DNA from: Paracoccus amoyensis
GTDB taxonomy: Bacteria > Pseudomonadota > Alphaproteobacteria > Rhodobacterales > Rhodobacteraceae
Assembly: GCF_014490725.1 (NCBI RefSeq)
Contig: NZ_JACOQL010000004.1
Coordinates: forward strand, 186,001 to 250,000
DNA: 64,000 bases
Direction: 5' to 3'
Part shown: piece after piece, positions 45,465 to 54,830 of the stretch
Numbering within the stretch: the stretch's first letter is position 1
Layout: each line of letters opens with the position of its first letter
Notes under the pieces: generated by a model
What the model saw: only the letters and a program-made list of their open reading frames with translations
Database searches by the model: none
What the model was told of the DNA's origin: nothing
Program-made: the position numbers and the translations under genes

Positions 45465-46079
45465 ATGGCGGGTTTGAAACTGTATTCGATGCCCTCATCG
45501 GGCAACAGCTACAAGGTCCGGCTTTTGCTGGCGCTTTTGGGGCGCGATTGCACAACCATTGATGTCGAGGATAATTCGCCCGAATTGGCGCAAGCCAAGG
45601 CGGATGGGCGTCTGCCATTTGGCAAGGCCCCGGTCCTGCAACTGGACGATGGCCGGTTGCTGCCCGAATCCAATGCCATTCTGAGCTGGCTGGGCAGGGG
45701 CACGGAGTATGTGCCGGGTGATGCCTTTGATCATGCGCAGATGCTGGGCTGGATGTTCTGGGAACAGAACCAGCATGAAGGCGTGATCGCCGTTCGCGGT
45801 GCGCTGAGCTTCTATCCATCGCGCAAACATCTGGCGACGCCGGACCGGATGCAGGATCTGCTGGATCGCGGTCATGCGCTGCTACAGATCATGGAAAATC
45901 GCTTGCGAGGGCGCGATTGGCTGGTGGGGGATCACGCAAGCCTCGCCGATATCTGCCTTTACGGCTACACTTGCACCGCTGGATCGCGTGGAGGGTTTGA
46001 CATGGCGCGGTTCCCGGCGATCAACCGATGGCTGGCAGGGATTGCGGCGCTGCCAGATTATGTGGGGTTAGAGGGATGA
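45465..46079 (+). CDS. Glutathione S-transferase family protein
   Basis: This 204-residue cytosolic protein has the thioredoxin-like N-terminal half (LYSMPSSGNSYKVRLLLALL, GKAPVLQLDDGRLLPESNAI with the cis-Pro and the ESN glutathione-binding loop) and the all-helical C-terminal half. Ser in SSGNSY is the likely catalytic residue. Substrate unknown. The stop overlaps the next gene's start (ATGA). Confidence 0.9.
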   Translation: MAGLKLYSMPSSGNSYKVRLLLALLGRDCTTIDVEDNSPELAQAKADGRLPFGKAPVLQLDDGRLLPESNAILSWLGRGTEYVPGDAFDHAQMLGWMFWEQNQHEGVIAVRGALSFYPSRKHLATPDRMQDLLDRGHALLQIMENRLRGRDWLVGDHASLADICLYGYTCTAGSRGGFDMARFPAINRWLAGIAALPDYVGLEG

Positions 46080-46678
46080 GCTGGGACTATCTTCTGACGG
46101 CCTTCGTCGTGTGCGTCGCGCCGGGCATTGGCGTGATTTATACCTTGTCCATGACCTTGGGTGGGGGGATGCGCGCGGGTCTTTGGGCCTCGGTCGGGTG
46201 CACCATTGCGACGATTTTTCACATGTGTGTTGCACTGGCCGGACTGGCCGCGATCCTGCATAGCAGCGCAGTTCTGTTTCAGGCGCTGAAATTCGCGGGC
46301 GTGCTGTATCTGCTGTGGATGGCATGGGCGGTCCTGAAGGATCGCGGCAGCATGTCGGTGACGCCCTCGGCCCCGGCACCTGCGGGTAAAATCGTCTGGC
46401 GCGGCATCTTGCTGAATCTGCTGAACCCCAAGCTGCCGCTGTTCTTCATGGCCTTCATCCCGCAATTCATGCCTGCTGGTTCGGGCATGCCGCTGCTGAT
46501 CGAACTGGGGTCGGTCTTTTCGCTGGTTACGTTCCTGACATTCATCGGTTATGCCGCCCTTGCTGCCACGGGCCGAGAAGCTTTGCTGGCATCTGAAATG
46601 GCGATGCGATGGATGCGGCGGGTCTTTGCGGCCTCTTTCGCGGCGCTTGGATTTAAACTGGCGATGGCGCGTGCGTGA
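46076..46678 (+). CDS. LysE/RhtB family exporter
   Basis: This 200-residue inner-membrane protein has about six helices: [20 protein letters not shown], then [14 protein letters not shown] and [39 protein letters not shown]. The NPK motif after helix 3 is the family hallmark. Members export amino acids such as homoserine, threonine or lysine; the substrate cannot be told. It overlaps the GST gene and rnhA by four bases each. Confidence 0.9.
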   Translation: MSWDYLLTAFVVCVAPGIGVIYTLSMTLGGGMRAGLWASVGCTIATIFHMCVALAGLAAILHSSAVLFQALKFAGVLYLLWMAWAVLKDRGSMSVTPSAPAPAGKIVWRGILLNLLNPKLPLFFMAFIPQFMPAGSGMPLLIELGSVFSLVTFLTFIGYAALAATGREALLASEMAMRWMRRVFAASFAALGFKLAMARA

Positions 46679-47124
46679 CTGAACTTTTTGCCTGGACGGA
46701 TGGCGCCTGTAGCGGCAACCCTGGCCCCGGTGGCTGGGGTGTGCTGATGCGGGCCATGAATGGCGACGATATCGCGAAAGAGCGAGAGCTGTCTGGCGGA
46801 GAGCCGGACACCACCAACAACCGGATGGAGTTGATGGCGGCGATTTCGGCGCTGGAAGCCCTGACCCGTCCGTCCGAGATTACGATCACCACGGACAGTG
46901 CCTATGTGAAGAACGGTGTGACCCAGTGGATTCACGGCTGGAAGCGCAACGGCTGGCGCACGGCTGACAGGAAGCCCGTGAAGAATGTCGAGTTGTGGCA
47001 GCGTCTGGACGAGGCGCAAAAGCGTCACACCGTCCATTGGAAATGGATCAAGGGCCATGCGGGCCACGCTGAAAACGAACGGGCGGATGAACTGGCCCGT
47101 GCGGGGATGGCGCCCTTCAAATGA
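46675..47124 (+). CDS. rnhA: Ribonuclease HI
   Basis: It degrades RNA in RNA-DNA hybrids. The 149-residue protein has all the catalytic acids: Asp in [18 protein letters not shown], Glu in [13 protein letters not shown], Asp in [11 protein letters not shown] and Asp in NERADELAR, and the basic handle [18 protein letters not shown]. The start is GTG, overlapping the LysE stop (GTGA). Its own stop overlaps the next gene's ATG. Confidence 0.97.
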   Translation: MTELFAWTDGACSGNPGPGGWGVLMRAMNGDDIAKERELSGGEPDTTNNRMELMAAISALEALTRPSEITITTDSAYVKNGVTQWIHGWKRNGWRTADRKPVKNVELWQRLDEAQKRHTVHWKWIKGHAGHAENERADELARAGMAPFK

Positions 47125-47759
47125 ATCTGGCGTCGCTGGTCACGTTTCTGGATTACGGCTCGGTTCTGATCTTTGCGCTGACCGGTGCGCTGGTGGCCAG
47201 TCGCGGGCAGCTTGATCTGGTCGGCTTCATCTTCATGGCGTCGCTAACGGCGGTGGGCGGTGGCACATTGCGCGATCTGATCCTGAACCGGGACGCGGTG
47301 TTCTGGGTTGCGCGCCCGTCCTATGTCGTGATCGCTGCAACGGCGGCGGTTGTCGTGTTCTGGACGGCGCATCTGTTTGAAAGCCGATATAAATGGCTGA
47401 TCTGGCTGGATGCCGTGGCCTTGTCGGTCGCCGTTGCCGCCGGCGTCGGTGTGGCGATCGAGGGCGACTTTGGCCCGGTCATCATCGTGATGATGGGGGT
47501 CATGACGGGCACTTTTGGCGGCCTGATGCGTGACGTTGTCGGGAATGAGGTGCCGCTGGTTCTGAAGCAGGGCGAACTTTACCTGACGGCGGCTTTTGGC
47601 GGCGCCTTGGTCGCCGTCTTGCTGATCTGGTGCGGGTTTCCCCGCTTCATCGCGCTGATCGCCTGCGGATCGGCGGTATTTTCCCTGCGTGCCGGCAGTT
47701 TGTGGTGGGGCTGGAGCCTGCCTGTCTACAAGCCTCGGCCGCCCAAAAACCGGGGTTAA
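47121..47759 (+). CDS. TRIC-type cation channel family protein (UPF0126, YicG-like)
   Basis: This 212-residue membrane protein is built from two homologous three-helix halves. In the first are [20 protein letters not shown] and [10 protein letters not shown], in the second [20 protein letters not shown]. The GGxxRD pattern at the end of the second helix of each half is the family signature. Bacterial TRIC homologues conduct K+ in vitro; the role in vivo is not settled. It overlaps rnhA by four bases and is tail-to-tail with the haemoglobin gene, sharing four bases. Confidence 0.88.
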   Translation: MNLASLVTFLDYGSVLIFALTGALVASRGQLDLVGFIFMASLTAVGGGTLRDLILNRDAVFWVARPSYVVIAATAAVVVFWTAHLFESRYKWLIWLDAVALSVAVAAGVGVAIEGDFGPVIIVMMGVMTGTFGGLMRDVVGNEVPLVLKQGELYLTAAFGGALVAVLLIWCGFPRFIALIACGSAVFSLRAGSLWWGWSLPVYKPRPPKNRG

Positions 47760-48163
47760 CGCAGCGACGGCGGTGCATTGGTGGGGCGATGATATTCCTG
47801 CAGGCCAAGGCTAAGTCCGCGTCCGATCCGATGGGCCAGTTGTGACCACCCCTCGGCCGCTGCGGGGGGCAGCGTATCGCGCAAGGTCTGATCGAACAGG
47901 CCCAGCCAAATGGGGAAATGCGCGGGCGTGACATCGCCTGCATCGCGATGCACCCGCATCGGATTTCCGTCATAGCCCGGCCGGTGAATGATGGATTTCT
48001 TCCAGAATCCTGCGATTTTCGCTTCGTGGGCGGGCCAATCATCTACATGCCCATTGAAGATCGGGCCAAGGACCGGATGCCTGCGCACCTGTGCATAGAA
48101 CCGGGCAACGACCTGTTCGATCTGCTTGTCACTGATCTCAAAGCGCGGCGGCAGCATTTCCAT
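47756..48163 (-). CDS. Group III truncated haemoglobin
   Basis: This 135-residue haem protein has the trHbP pattern: VVARFYAQVRRHPVLGPIFN, FWKKSIIHRPGYDGNPMRVH with the last His as the proximal haem ligand, and the HFPIWLGLFDQTL helix. Members are linked with oxygen or NO chemistry under low oxygen in relatives; the role here is not shown. Its first 26 bases overlap the end of the FAD monooxygenase gene, so the two are probably co-expressed. Confidence 0.92.
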   Translation of the reverse strand: MEMLPPRFEISDKQIEQVVARFYAQVRRHPVLGPIFNGHVDDWPAHEAKIAGFWKKSIIHRPGYDGNPMRVHRDAGDVTPAHFPIWLGLFDQTLRDTLPPAAAEGWSQLAHRIGRGLSLGLQEYHRPTNAPPSLR

Positions 48164-49364
48164 CCCCTCTCATCAGATGGGGCGGTTCGGTTGGCAGCGC
48201 CACCCCGGTCAGGGGCGGGATCACCGTGCCTGCAACCACATGGGTCAGCACGGACCGGACGCCGGGAAGCCGCGACGACGGGGCCAGCAGCGTATTTCGC
48301 AACCACGGCAGCGCGCGGCTGTGCGACTGATAGATTGGCGTCAAAAGCCTGCTCATCGCCTGGTAGCTGCGCCTGTGCCAGCGGCGCATGGACGCATAGG
48401 CGGGCAGGGCATCCACGACCGGTTCCCGCAGCGCCAATGACAGGGCATAGGCATCCAGCAGCGCCATATTCGCGCCTTGACCCAGTTGCGGGCTGGTGCG
48501 ATGCGCGGCGTCGCCGATATGCGCCAAAGCCGTCGCATAGAGGCGGCGCAGACTGCCATGACTGTAGGTGGCGGGCGTCAGGGTCGATTTTGGCAAATCC
48601 TGAACAAAGGGGCGCATTTCCGGCCAGTGATCGCAGACGGTGGCACGCCAGTCCTCGATTAAGGTCAGGGACCAATCCGCGATCTGTTCGACCGGCAGCG
48701 ACCAGAAAACCGTTGCCATTGGTCGCGGATCGTCCGGCAGGCGTCCGGTGGGCAGGATTCCTGCCATGCGATGCGCGCCCTCATATCGCTGGTGCAGCAT
48801 GTCCTGCGCCAGACCGGTCGCGTGGGGCCATGCCACGCTGGCCCAAAGCGCCCCGAAGGGCAGCCGCCCTGCCTTCATCGGCGACAGGGCCGATCCCGCC
48901 CCGCTGGCGTCAATGACCAAGTCGAACGGCCCCTCGCGTCGGCCATCCTTCAGCACGATATCCCGTTTGCCCGCGACCAAAGGGGCCGCGGTGATATGGG
49001 CGTTGGTGGTGACCCTGATCCCCTCGGCCTGCGTCAGGCGCCAAAGCAGATCGAACAGGCTGGCGCGGTGGAACGCGCGGCCGGGTTTGTCGGTCGGATA
49101 GGATATATCCAGCGCCAGTCGGTCGCCGCGCCGATCGCGCCCAACCATTCGGGTGATCGGTGCGGAAAGATCGCGGGCGGGGCTACCCAGGCCAAGATGA
49201 TCCAGAACCGCCAATCCGACAGGCTGGATCACCAAACCCGACCCGACCGGTCGCGGCTGGTCAAACCGTTCAAACAAGGTCACTTGGTGGCCGGAGCGCG
49301 CGCACAGGACCGCCGCGGTCAACCCACCAATTCCCGCACCGACAATCGCGATATTCGAACTCAT
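48138..49364 (-). CDS. FAD-dependent aromatic-type monooxygenase
   Basis: This 408-residue flavoprotein has the Rossmann motif IAIVGAGIGGLTAAVLCARS, the DG-type mid motif replaced by PFDLVIDASGAGS, and GDAAHRTSPQLGQGANMALL in the FAD pyrophosphate site. The class includes UbiH-like and salicylate-hydroxylase-like enzymes; the substrate is unknown. The ATG at 49364 begins the Rossmann strand; the frame is open to 49508 without coding sense. It overlaps the haemoglobin gene by 26 bases. Confidence 0.87.
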   Translation of the reverse strand: MSSNIAIVGAGIGGLTAAVLCARSGHQVTLFERFDQPRPVGSGLVIQPVGLAVLDHLGLGSPARDLSAPITRMVGRDRRGDRLALDISYPTDKPGRAFHRASLFDLLWRLTQAEGIRVTTNAHITAAPLVAGKRDIVLKDGRREGPFDLVIDASGAGSALSPMKAGRLPFGALWASVAWPHATGLAQDMLHQRYEGAHRMAGILPTGRLPDDPRPMATVFWSLPVEQIADWSLTLIEDWRATVCDHWPEMRPFVQDLPKSTLTPATYSHGSLRRLYATALAHIGDAAHRTSPQLGQGANMALLDAYALSLALREPVVDALPAYASMRRWHRRSYQAMSRLLTPIYQSHSRALPWLRNTLLAPSSRLPGVRSVLTHVVAGTVIPPLTGVALPTEPPHLMRGDGNAAAAL

Positions 49365-49422
49365 ACCCGAAGTGGTGCCGCAACGGTCGAGTGCTCGCAA
49401 GCGTCTGATTGCCGCAGGCCGG

Positions 49423-50247
49423 TCAGCGCCATGACCGCCACAGCATAAGCATCGCGTCCGATAGATCGCCCAATCGGGCCAGAATATGTTCCCGTTCAAT
49501 CCCGCCACCGACTTCGGCGCGGTCCAGTTGTGACAGCATCCGCATCAGCCGACGGCGATGCGTGCCGGTCACCGTCTGCAAAGGATCGGCAAGGATGCCG
49601 GCAAAGGTGGTAATCAGCGATCCAAGGACGGCCAGCACCACGCCGGTCAGAATCACCTCCCACGGGGAAAGCTGCACCGGAAATGCCCAATACCACGCGC
49701 GGCCAAGCCCCCGGCCAAGCGCGAAGTCATCCAACGCGCTGGAATAGGCCCGCATTTCCGCCAACGGCCCGGCCAAAGAGATGATCCCCGGCGTGGCGCG
49801 ATGAAACAGCAACAGGCCGCAGGTCAGAACGATCAGCGACGTTGCAATCTCGGCCACGGCATTTCTGGTTTCGGCATAGCTGGCGATCTTTTCGCGAACG
49901 ATGGCGGGGGACGCATTTGGCCCGATGCCCTGGGCATCCAGTTCGCCAACGAATCGCGTCAGATCGCTTTGAATTTGCGTGGCCACATTGGATTTCAGGA
50001 AGATTCGGCGCCGCGCCAGCCATTGCCCCACCCGTTTCGCGCCCAACCATGACAGCAGCGCCGCCAGCAGCCGGATCAGGAGAAAAACCGGCGACAGCAT
50101 GACATTGACGGGCGCACGCAGCATATCCCAACCAAGCGCAGCCCAATGCAGCCGTAACGTGCCGCGAAAGCCATAGCGATCGCGGACAAAGCGCGACACC
50201 TGATCCTCGCGGGCGGCAAGTTGGTTGGGGTTAAGGCGGGCGGTCAT
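49423..50247 (-). CDS. Membrane protein of unknown function (possibly DUF6635)
   Basis: This 274-residue protein has at least four hydrophobic stretches: APVNVMLSPVFLLIRLLAAL near residue 50, IATSLIVLTCGLLLFHRATP, IISLAGPLA and VILTGVVLAVLGSLITTFAG. The N-terminal part (QVSRFVRDRYGFRGTLRLHW) matches a Rhodobacterales conserved family that I think is DUF6635, not certain. It sits 59 bases upstream of the FAD monooxygenase on the same strand. No function can be given. Confidence 0.7.
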   Translation of the reverse strand: MTARLNPNQLAAREDQVSRFVRDRYGFRGTLRLHWAALGWDMLRAPVNVMLSPVFLLIRLLAALLSWLGAKRVGQWLARRRIFLKSNVATQIQSDLTRFVGELDAQGIGPNASPAIVREKIASYAETRNAVAEIATSLIVLTCGLLLFHRATPGIISLAGPLAEMRAYSSALDDFALGRGLGRAWYWAFPVQLSPWEVILTGVVLAVLGSLITTFAGILADPLQTVTGTHRRRLMRMLSQLDRAEVGGGIEREHILARLGDLSDAMLMLWRSWR

Positions 50248-50353
50248 GTCGCTTGTGGCTTGGAAACACGGTTCTTAGATAAGCGTCTGCACGCGAATGG
50301 CAATGATGGCTTCCCGGCTTGCGGCGCGGGCGACGGCTTTCTATAGAGGCAGC

Positions 50354-50401
50354 ATGGAATTTCTGGCGTTCGGCATACGAATTAGCAACCCGGTGGCGTA
50401 A
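50354..50401 (+). CDS. Possible 15-codon leader ORF of ileS
   Basis: ATG at 50354, preceded by GAGG five bases upstream, opens a 15-residue frame MEFLAFGIRISNPVA that ends TAA at 50399-50401. It has two Ile codons close together, ATA (50375) and ATT (50381), ATA being rare in such a GC-rich genome. The last codons and the stop lie in the left arm of the strong hairpin at 50387-50420. It resembles a leader peptide that could sense charged tRNA-Ile, but this is speculative; two Ile codons could be chance. Confidence 0.35.
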   Translation: MEFLAFGIRISNPVA

Positions 50402-50420
50402 GGTTTTGCGCCGCCGGGTT
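50387..50420 (+). promoter_or_regulatory. Strong hairpin just upstream of ileS
   Basis: AACCCGGTGGCG (50387-50398) pairs with CGCCGCCGGGTT (50409-50420): twelve pairs with one G-U, and a ten-base loop. It ends four bases before the ATG at 50425 and 34 before the favoured ATG at 50455. There is no T run, so control of translation or Rho access fits better than an intrinsic terminator. Confidence 0.6.
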
Positions 50421-50454
50421 AGCCATGTCCGACCCTGTCACGAAGGAAGCCCCG

Positions 50455-53403
50455 ATGGCCGCCGATAAAAGCGCCGATACCCCCGATTACCGCGATACCG
50501 TTTTCCTGCCCCAGACCGATTTCCCGATGCGTGCCGGCCTGCCCGTGCGCGAACCCGAATGGCTGGCCCGGTGGGAACGTATCGGCATCTATGACCGCCT
50601 GCGCGAACGCAGCCACGGGCGGGCGCCGTTCATCCTGCATGACGGCCCGCCCTATGCGAACGGGCATCTGCATATCGGCCACGCGCTGAACAAGACGATC
50701 AAGGACATCGTGGTGCGCAGCCATCAGATGATGGGCCGCGATGCGCGCTATGTGCCCGGCTGGGATTGCCACGGTCTGCCGATCGAATGGAAGATCGAGG
50801 AAAAATACCGCACCGAGGGCCGCGACAAGGACGCCGTCGATGTGGTGGAATTCCGTCAGGAATGCCGTCGCTTTGCGGAAAGCTGGGTCGATATCCAGCG
50901 CGAGGAATTCAAGCGTCTGGGCGTGACCGGCAAATGGGACGCGCCCTATCTGACGATGGATTACCATGCCGAGGCGGTAATTGCTGCCGATTTCATGAAG
51001 CTGTTGATGAATGGCAGCCTGTATCAGGGGTCAAAACCCGTGATGTGGTCGCCGGTCGAAAAGACCGCGCTGGCCGAGGCCGAGGTCGAATACAAGGACC
51101 ACACCAGCCATACGATCTGGGTGCGGTTCAGGCCGAAGTCTCCGGTGCCACATGATGTGGTGCCCTCAATGAGCGTGCCTGAATCTTTAAATGACGCCTC
51201 AATCGTCATCTGGACCACGACCCCTTGGACGATTCCGCAAAACCGCGCGGTCTCTTTCAACCCCGCCATCAGCTATGGCCTGTATGAGGTCGGCACGGTT
51301 GCCGAAAGCTCGACCGCTAAGCCTGGCGAAAAGCTGGTGCTGGCCGATGCGCTGGCCGAAAGCGTTCTGCAATCCGCCAAGATCGAAAGCCATAACCGCC
51401 TGCGCGATGTGCCCGCGTCTGAATTGGCCGAACTGACCCTTGCCCATCCCTATCGTGGTGTCGAAGGCGGCAATGGTGAATGGGATTATGACGTTCCCCT
51501 GTTGGCCGCCGATTTCGTCACCGACGATGCGGGCACGGGCTTTGTCCATAACGCGCCCAGCCATGGCGACGACGATTATCAGCTTGGTCTGAAGCACAAG
51601 CTGCCGATGACCTATAACGTCGAGCCGGACGGCAGCTATCGCAAGGATCTGCCGATCTTTGGCGGGCTGGCGATCATTCAGGCCGATGGCAAGGATGGCC
51701 CGGCGAATGTGGAAAATATCAAGCAACTGGCCTATGCGGGCGCGTTGCTGGCCAAGGGCAAGATCAAGCACAGCTATCCGCATAGCTGGCGGTCCAAGGC
51801 TCCGCTGATCTATCGCAACACGCCGCAATGGTTCGCGGCCATCGACCATGACCTGAATGACGGCATGGGCGAATATGGCAGCACGATCCGCACGCGGGCG
51901 CTGACCAGCATCGACAAGCTGGTGAAATGGTGGCCGCAAACGGGCCGCAACCGCATTCATTCGATGGTCGAGGGCCGCCCTGACTGGGTGTTGTCACGCC
52001 AGCGGGCATGGGGCGTGCCGCTGACCAGCTTTGTGAAAAAGGGGGCAAAGCCGACCGATTTCGATTTCCTGCTGCGCGATCAGCGGGTGAATGACCGCAT
52101 CATCGCCGCCTTTCAGAAGGGGGGGGCCGATGTCTGGTATGGTGACGGCTTCAAGGCGCAGGTGCTGGACGGTGTTGTGAACCCCGACGACTATGATCAG
52201 GTCATGGACGTGCTGGATGTGTGGTTCGACAGCGGCTCGACCCATGCCTTTGTGCTGCGTGACCGCGCCGATGGTGCGCCGGATGGCATCGCCGATGTCT
52301 ATCTGGAGGGCACGGACCAGCATCGTGGCTGGTTCCAGTCATCCTTGTTGCAGGCCAGCGCGACCCGTGGCCGCGCCCCTTATCGCAATGTGGTGACGCA
52401 TGGGTTCACGCTGGACGAAAAGGGCATGAAAATGTCCAAATCGTTGGGCAATACCATCGTGCCGCAAAAGGTGATCGACGAATATGGCGCCGATATCCTG
52501 CGCCTATGGGTGGCGCAGACCGATTACACCGCAGACCAGCGGATCGGGCCGGAAATCCTGAAAGGCACCGCGGACAGCTATCGTCGCTTGCGCAATACCT
52601 TGCGTTTCATGCTGGGATCGCTGGCGGGCTTTACGGATGCCGAAAAAGTCGCACCGGCCGATATGCCCGAATTGGAACAATGGGTGCTGCACCGCTTGGC
52701 ACAGTTGGATCATCAGGTCCGCAAAGGCTATGACAGCTTTGACTTCCAGGGTGTGTTCCAGACGCTGTTCCAGTTCTGCACCGTGGATCTGTCGGCCTTC
52801 TATTTCGACATCCGCAAGGATGCTTTGTATTGCGATGGCCCCGACAGCCTGACCCGCCGTTCCGCCCGGACCGTGCTGGATATCCTGTTCCACCGTCTTG
52901 TAACATGGCTGGCCCCGATCCTGCCCTTCACGATGGAGGATGTCTGGCTGTCACGCTTCCCGTCTGACGATGACAGCGTGCATCTGCATGACTTCCCGGT
53001 TACGCCTGCGGATTGGCTGAACGAACCGCTGGCGCAGAAATGGGATCATGTTCGTCGCGCTCGGCGTGTCGTGACCGCCGCGCTGGAGGTCAAGCGCAGC
53101 GACAAGACCATCGGCGCCAGTCTTGAGGCCGCGCCTGTGGTTCATGTCGAAGATGCGGACATGCTGGACGCGTTGAAATCGGTGCCCTTCGAGGATGTCT
53201 GCATCGTGTCCGACCTGTCGCTGACCAGTGATCCCGCGCCCGGTGAGGCGTTCCGAATGACGGATATGCCCGGCGTCGGTGTGGTCTTTGAATTGGCCGA
53301 AGGAGAAAAATGTCAGCGCTGCTGGAAAATCCTTCCAGACGTTGGCACGCACAGTCATCCGGGTGTCTGCGCCCGTTGCGATGACGTGCTGACCAAGGGC
53401 TGA
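50455..53403 (+). CDS. ileS: Isoleucyl-tRNA synthetase
   Basis: It charges tRNA-Ile and edits valine. About 982 residues: the class I HIGH motif is in PYANGHLHIGHAL, the editing domain in WTTTPWTIPQNRAV and DAGTGFVHNAPSHGDDDY, KMSKSLGN serves as KMSKS, the anticodon domain follows, and a C-terminal zinc site CQRCWKI with CARCDDV. The ATG at 50455 has an AAGGAAG site; the in-frame ATG 50425 has none and would add ten residues. A possible leader ORF and a hairpin lie upstream, and a terminator follows. Confidence 0.96.
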   Translation: MAADKSADTPDYRDTVFLPQTDFPMRAGLPVREPEWLARWERIGIYDRLRERSHGRAPFILHDGPPYANGHLHIGHALNKTIKDIVVRSHQMMGRDARYVPGWDCHGLPIEWKIEEKYRTEGRDKDAVDVVEFRQECRRFAESWVDIQREEFKRLGVTGKWDAPYLTMDYHAEAVIAADFMKLLMNGSLYQGSKPVMWSPVEKTALAEAEVEYKDHTSHTIWVRFRPKSPVPHDVVPSMSVPESLNDASIVIWTTTPWTIPQNRAVSFNPAISYGLYEVGTVAESSTAKPGEKLVLADALAESVLQSAKIESHNRLRDVPASELAELTLAHPYRGVEGGNGEWDYDVPLLAADFVTDDAGTGFVHNAPSHGDDDYQLGLKHKLPMTYNVEPDGSYRKDLPIFGGLAIIQADGKDGPANVENIKQLAYAGALLAKGKIKHSYPHSWRSKAPLIYRNTPQWFAAIDHDLNDGMGEYGSTIRTRALTSIDKLVKWWPQTGRNRIHSMVEGRPDWVLSRQRAWGVPLTSFVKKGAKPTDFDFLLRDQRVNDRIIAAFQKGGADVWYGDGFKAQVLDGVVNPDDYDQVMDVLDVWFDSGSTHAFVLRDRADGAPDGIADVYLEGTDQHRGWFQSSLLQASATRGRAPYRNVVTHGFTLDEKGMKMSKSLGNTIVPQKVIDEYGADILRLWVAQTDYTADQRIGPEILKGTADSYRRLRNTLRFMLGSLAGFTDAEKVAPADMPELEQWVLHRLAQLDHQVRKGYDSFDFQGVFQTLFQFCTVDLSAFYFDIRKDALYCDGPDSLTRRSARTVLDILFHRLVTWLAPILPFTMEDVWLSRFPSDDDSVHLHDFPVTPADWLNEPLAQKWDHVRRARRVVTAALEVKRSDKTIGASLEAAPVVHVEDADMLDALKSVPFEDVCIVSDLSLTSDPAPGEAFRMTDMPGVGVVFELAEGEKCQRCWKILPDVGTHSHPGVCARCDDVLTKG

Positions 53404-53430
53404 TCCGCCGAATCAGGCACCGGAAAACAG

Positions 53431-53471
53431 AAAAACATAGCGGTAAACCTTTGTTTATCGCTATGTTTTTT
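53431..53471 (+). terminator. Rho-independent terminator after ileS
   Basis: AACATAGCGGTAAAC pairs with GTTTATCGCTATGTT with one G-U pair and a short loop, followed by TTTTTTC. The flanking A run makes it potentially bidirectional. Confidence 0.9.
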
Positions 53472-53547
53472 CTTGATATTTTCAATTGTCGATGGTCAAC
53501 CGAAGTAGTGGCGCGTTGTAACGCTGCTATGATGCCGAGACGACATT

Positions 53548-54729
53548 ATGAATATTTCCGCTGATGAATTTGATCGTGACATCCGTGCGATCCAGGCGAT
53601 CCCGCAGATCCCGACCATCCTGGATATCTGTGGCCGTGTATCTGGGCTGCGCTATGCGGTTGTCGCACGGGTAACAGCTGATCGTTGGATCAACTGCGCC
53701 TCATCCGACAGGATGGGGTTTGGTTTGACGCCGGGGCAAGAGCTGGATGTCTCGACCACGCTGTGCGAACAAGTGCGCAGCAACGGGCAGATGATCGCGA
53801 TCAACGATGTGATGCATGACGCCCTGTATCGTGCACATCAGACGCCGGCGCTTTACGGGTTTCGCAGCTATATCTCGGTTCCGATCACCCGCAAGGACGG
53901 CAGATTTTTCGGCACGCTTTGCGCTATAGATACCGAACCCAGGCAGGTCGACAGCGAAGAGGTCATCGGAACGTTTCGCATGTTTGCCAACATGATCTCG
54001 GATCAGCTGGACCTGGCCGAAGAGTTGCAGCACCGTCAGGATGCGTTGGTCACGGCCCGCGATACCGCCCGCCTGCGCGAGGAATTCATTGCGGTCGTGG
54101 GCCATGATTTGCGTAATCCGCTGGCCTCGCTGTCGGCGGGGCTGCGCATGATCGGTCAGAAACCGCATGATGATGAAGCGGCGGTGCTGCTGACCGAAAT
54201 GGGACGTTCGGTCGATCGCATGACGTCGATCGTGGCCAATCTTATGGACTTCGCGCGGGGCCGGCTGGGTGCCGGGATCAGCGCACGGATCGAATATGAC
54301 GCGGACCTGAAGCTGGTGATCGAAACCGTTCTGGCAGAGGTTGAAGTGGCCGAAGGAAAGCAGGTCCATCATCAGATAAACCTGCCCGACAAGGTTCCCT
54401 GCGACCCGCAACGAATGGGGCAGTTGGTGTCGAACCTGCTGATGAACGCATTTACGCATGGCCAGCAAGATCAGCCGGTGACCCTGTCGGCCAGGATCGA
54501 GCGGGGGAATCTGAAGATCGCGGTCGCAAACAAAGGCACGCCCATCGCGCCCCAGGTCCTGCCCTATCTGTTTCAGCCTTTCTATCGCCGCACCAGCGCG
54601 CCACAGGAAAGCGGGCTTGGTCTGGGCCTTTATATCGCATCCGAGATCGCAAAGTCGCATCGGGGCCGCTTGCGCGTATCGTCAAATGCCGAACGGACTG
54701 AATTCACGCTGACCATGCCGGTCGGCTGA
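53548..54729 (+). CDS. GAF-domain sensor histidine kinase
   Basis: This 393-residue soluble kinase has an N-terminal GAF domain (about 20-155; TTLCEQVRSNGQMIAINDVM, GFRSYISVPITRKDGRFFGT), a HisKA dimerisation helix with phospho-accepting His186 in FIAVVGHDLRNPLASL, and an ATPase domain with an N-box (LVSNLLMNAFTHG) and GLGLGLYIA. No membrane helix, so it senses an internal signal. No response regulator is adjacent. Ligand unknown. Confidence 0.92.
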   Translation: MNISADEFDRDIRAIQAIPQIPTILDICGRVSGLRYAVVARVTADRWINCASSDRMGFGLTPGQELDVSTTLCEQVRSNGQMIAINDVMHDALYRAHQTPALYGFRSYISVPITRKDGRFFGTLCAIDTEPRQVDSEEVIGTFRMFANMISDQLDLAEELQHRQDALVTARDTARLREEFIAVVGHDLRNPLASLSAGLRMIGQKPHDDEAAVLLTEMGRSVDRMTSIVANLMDFARGRLGAGISARIEYDADLKLVIETVLAEVEVAEGKQVHHQINLPDKVPCDPQRMGQLVSNLLMNAFTHGQQDQPVTLSARIERGNLKIAVANKGTPIAPQVLPYLFQPFYRRTSAPQESGLGLGLYIASEIAKSHRGRLRVSSNAERTEFTLTMPVG

Positions 54730-54830
54730 CGGAGGGCCTTGCGTCACAAGCCGCATTGATGGCGGCAAAGCGTTGATCTAACCTTTTGCTGACAACGGGC
54801 GTCGCTGCCCGGCCACGAGGGGTTCAGGAC

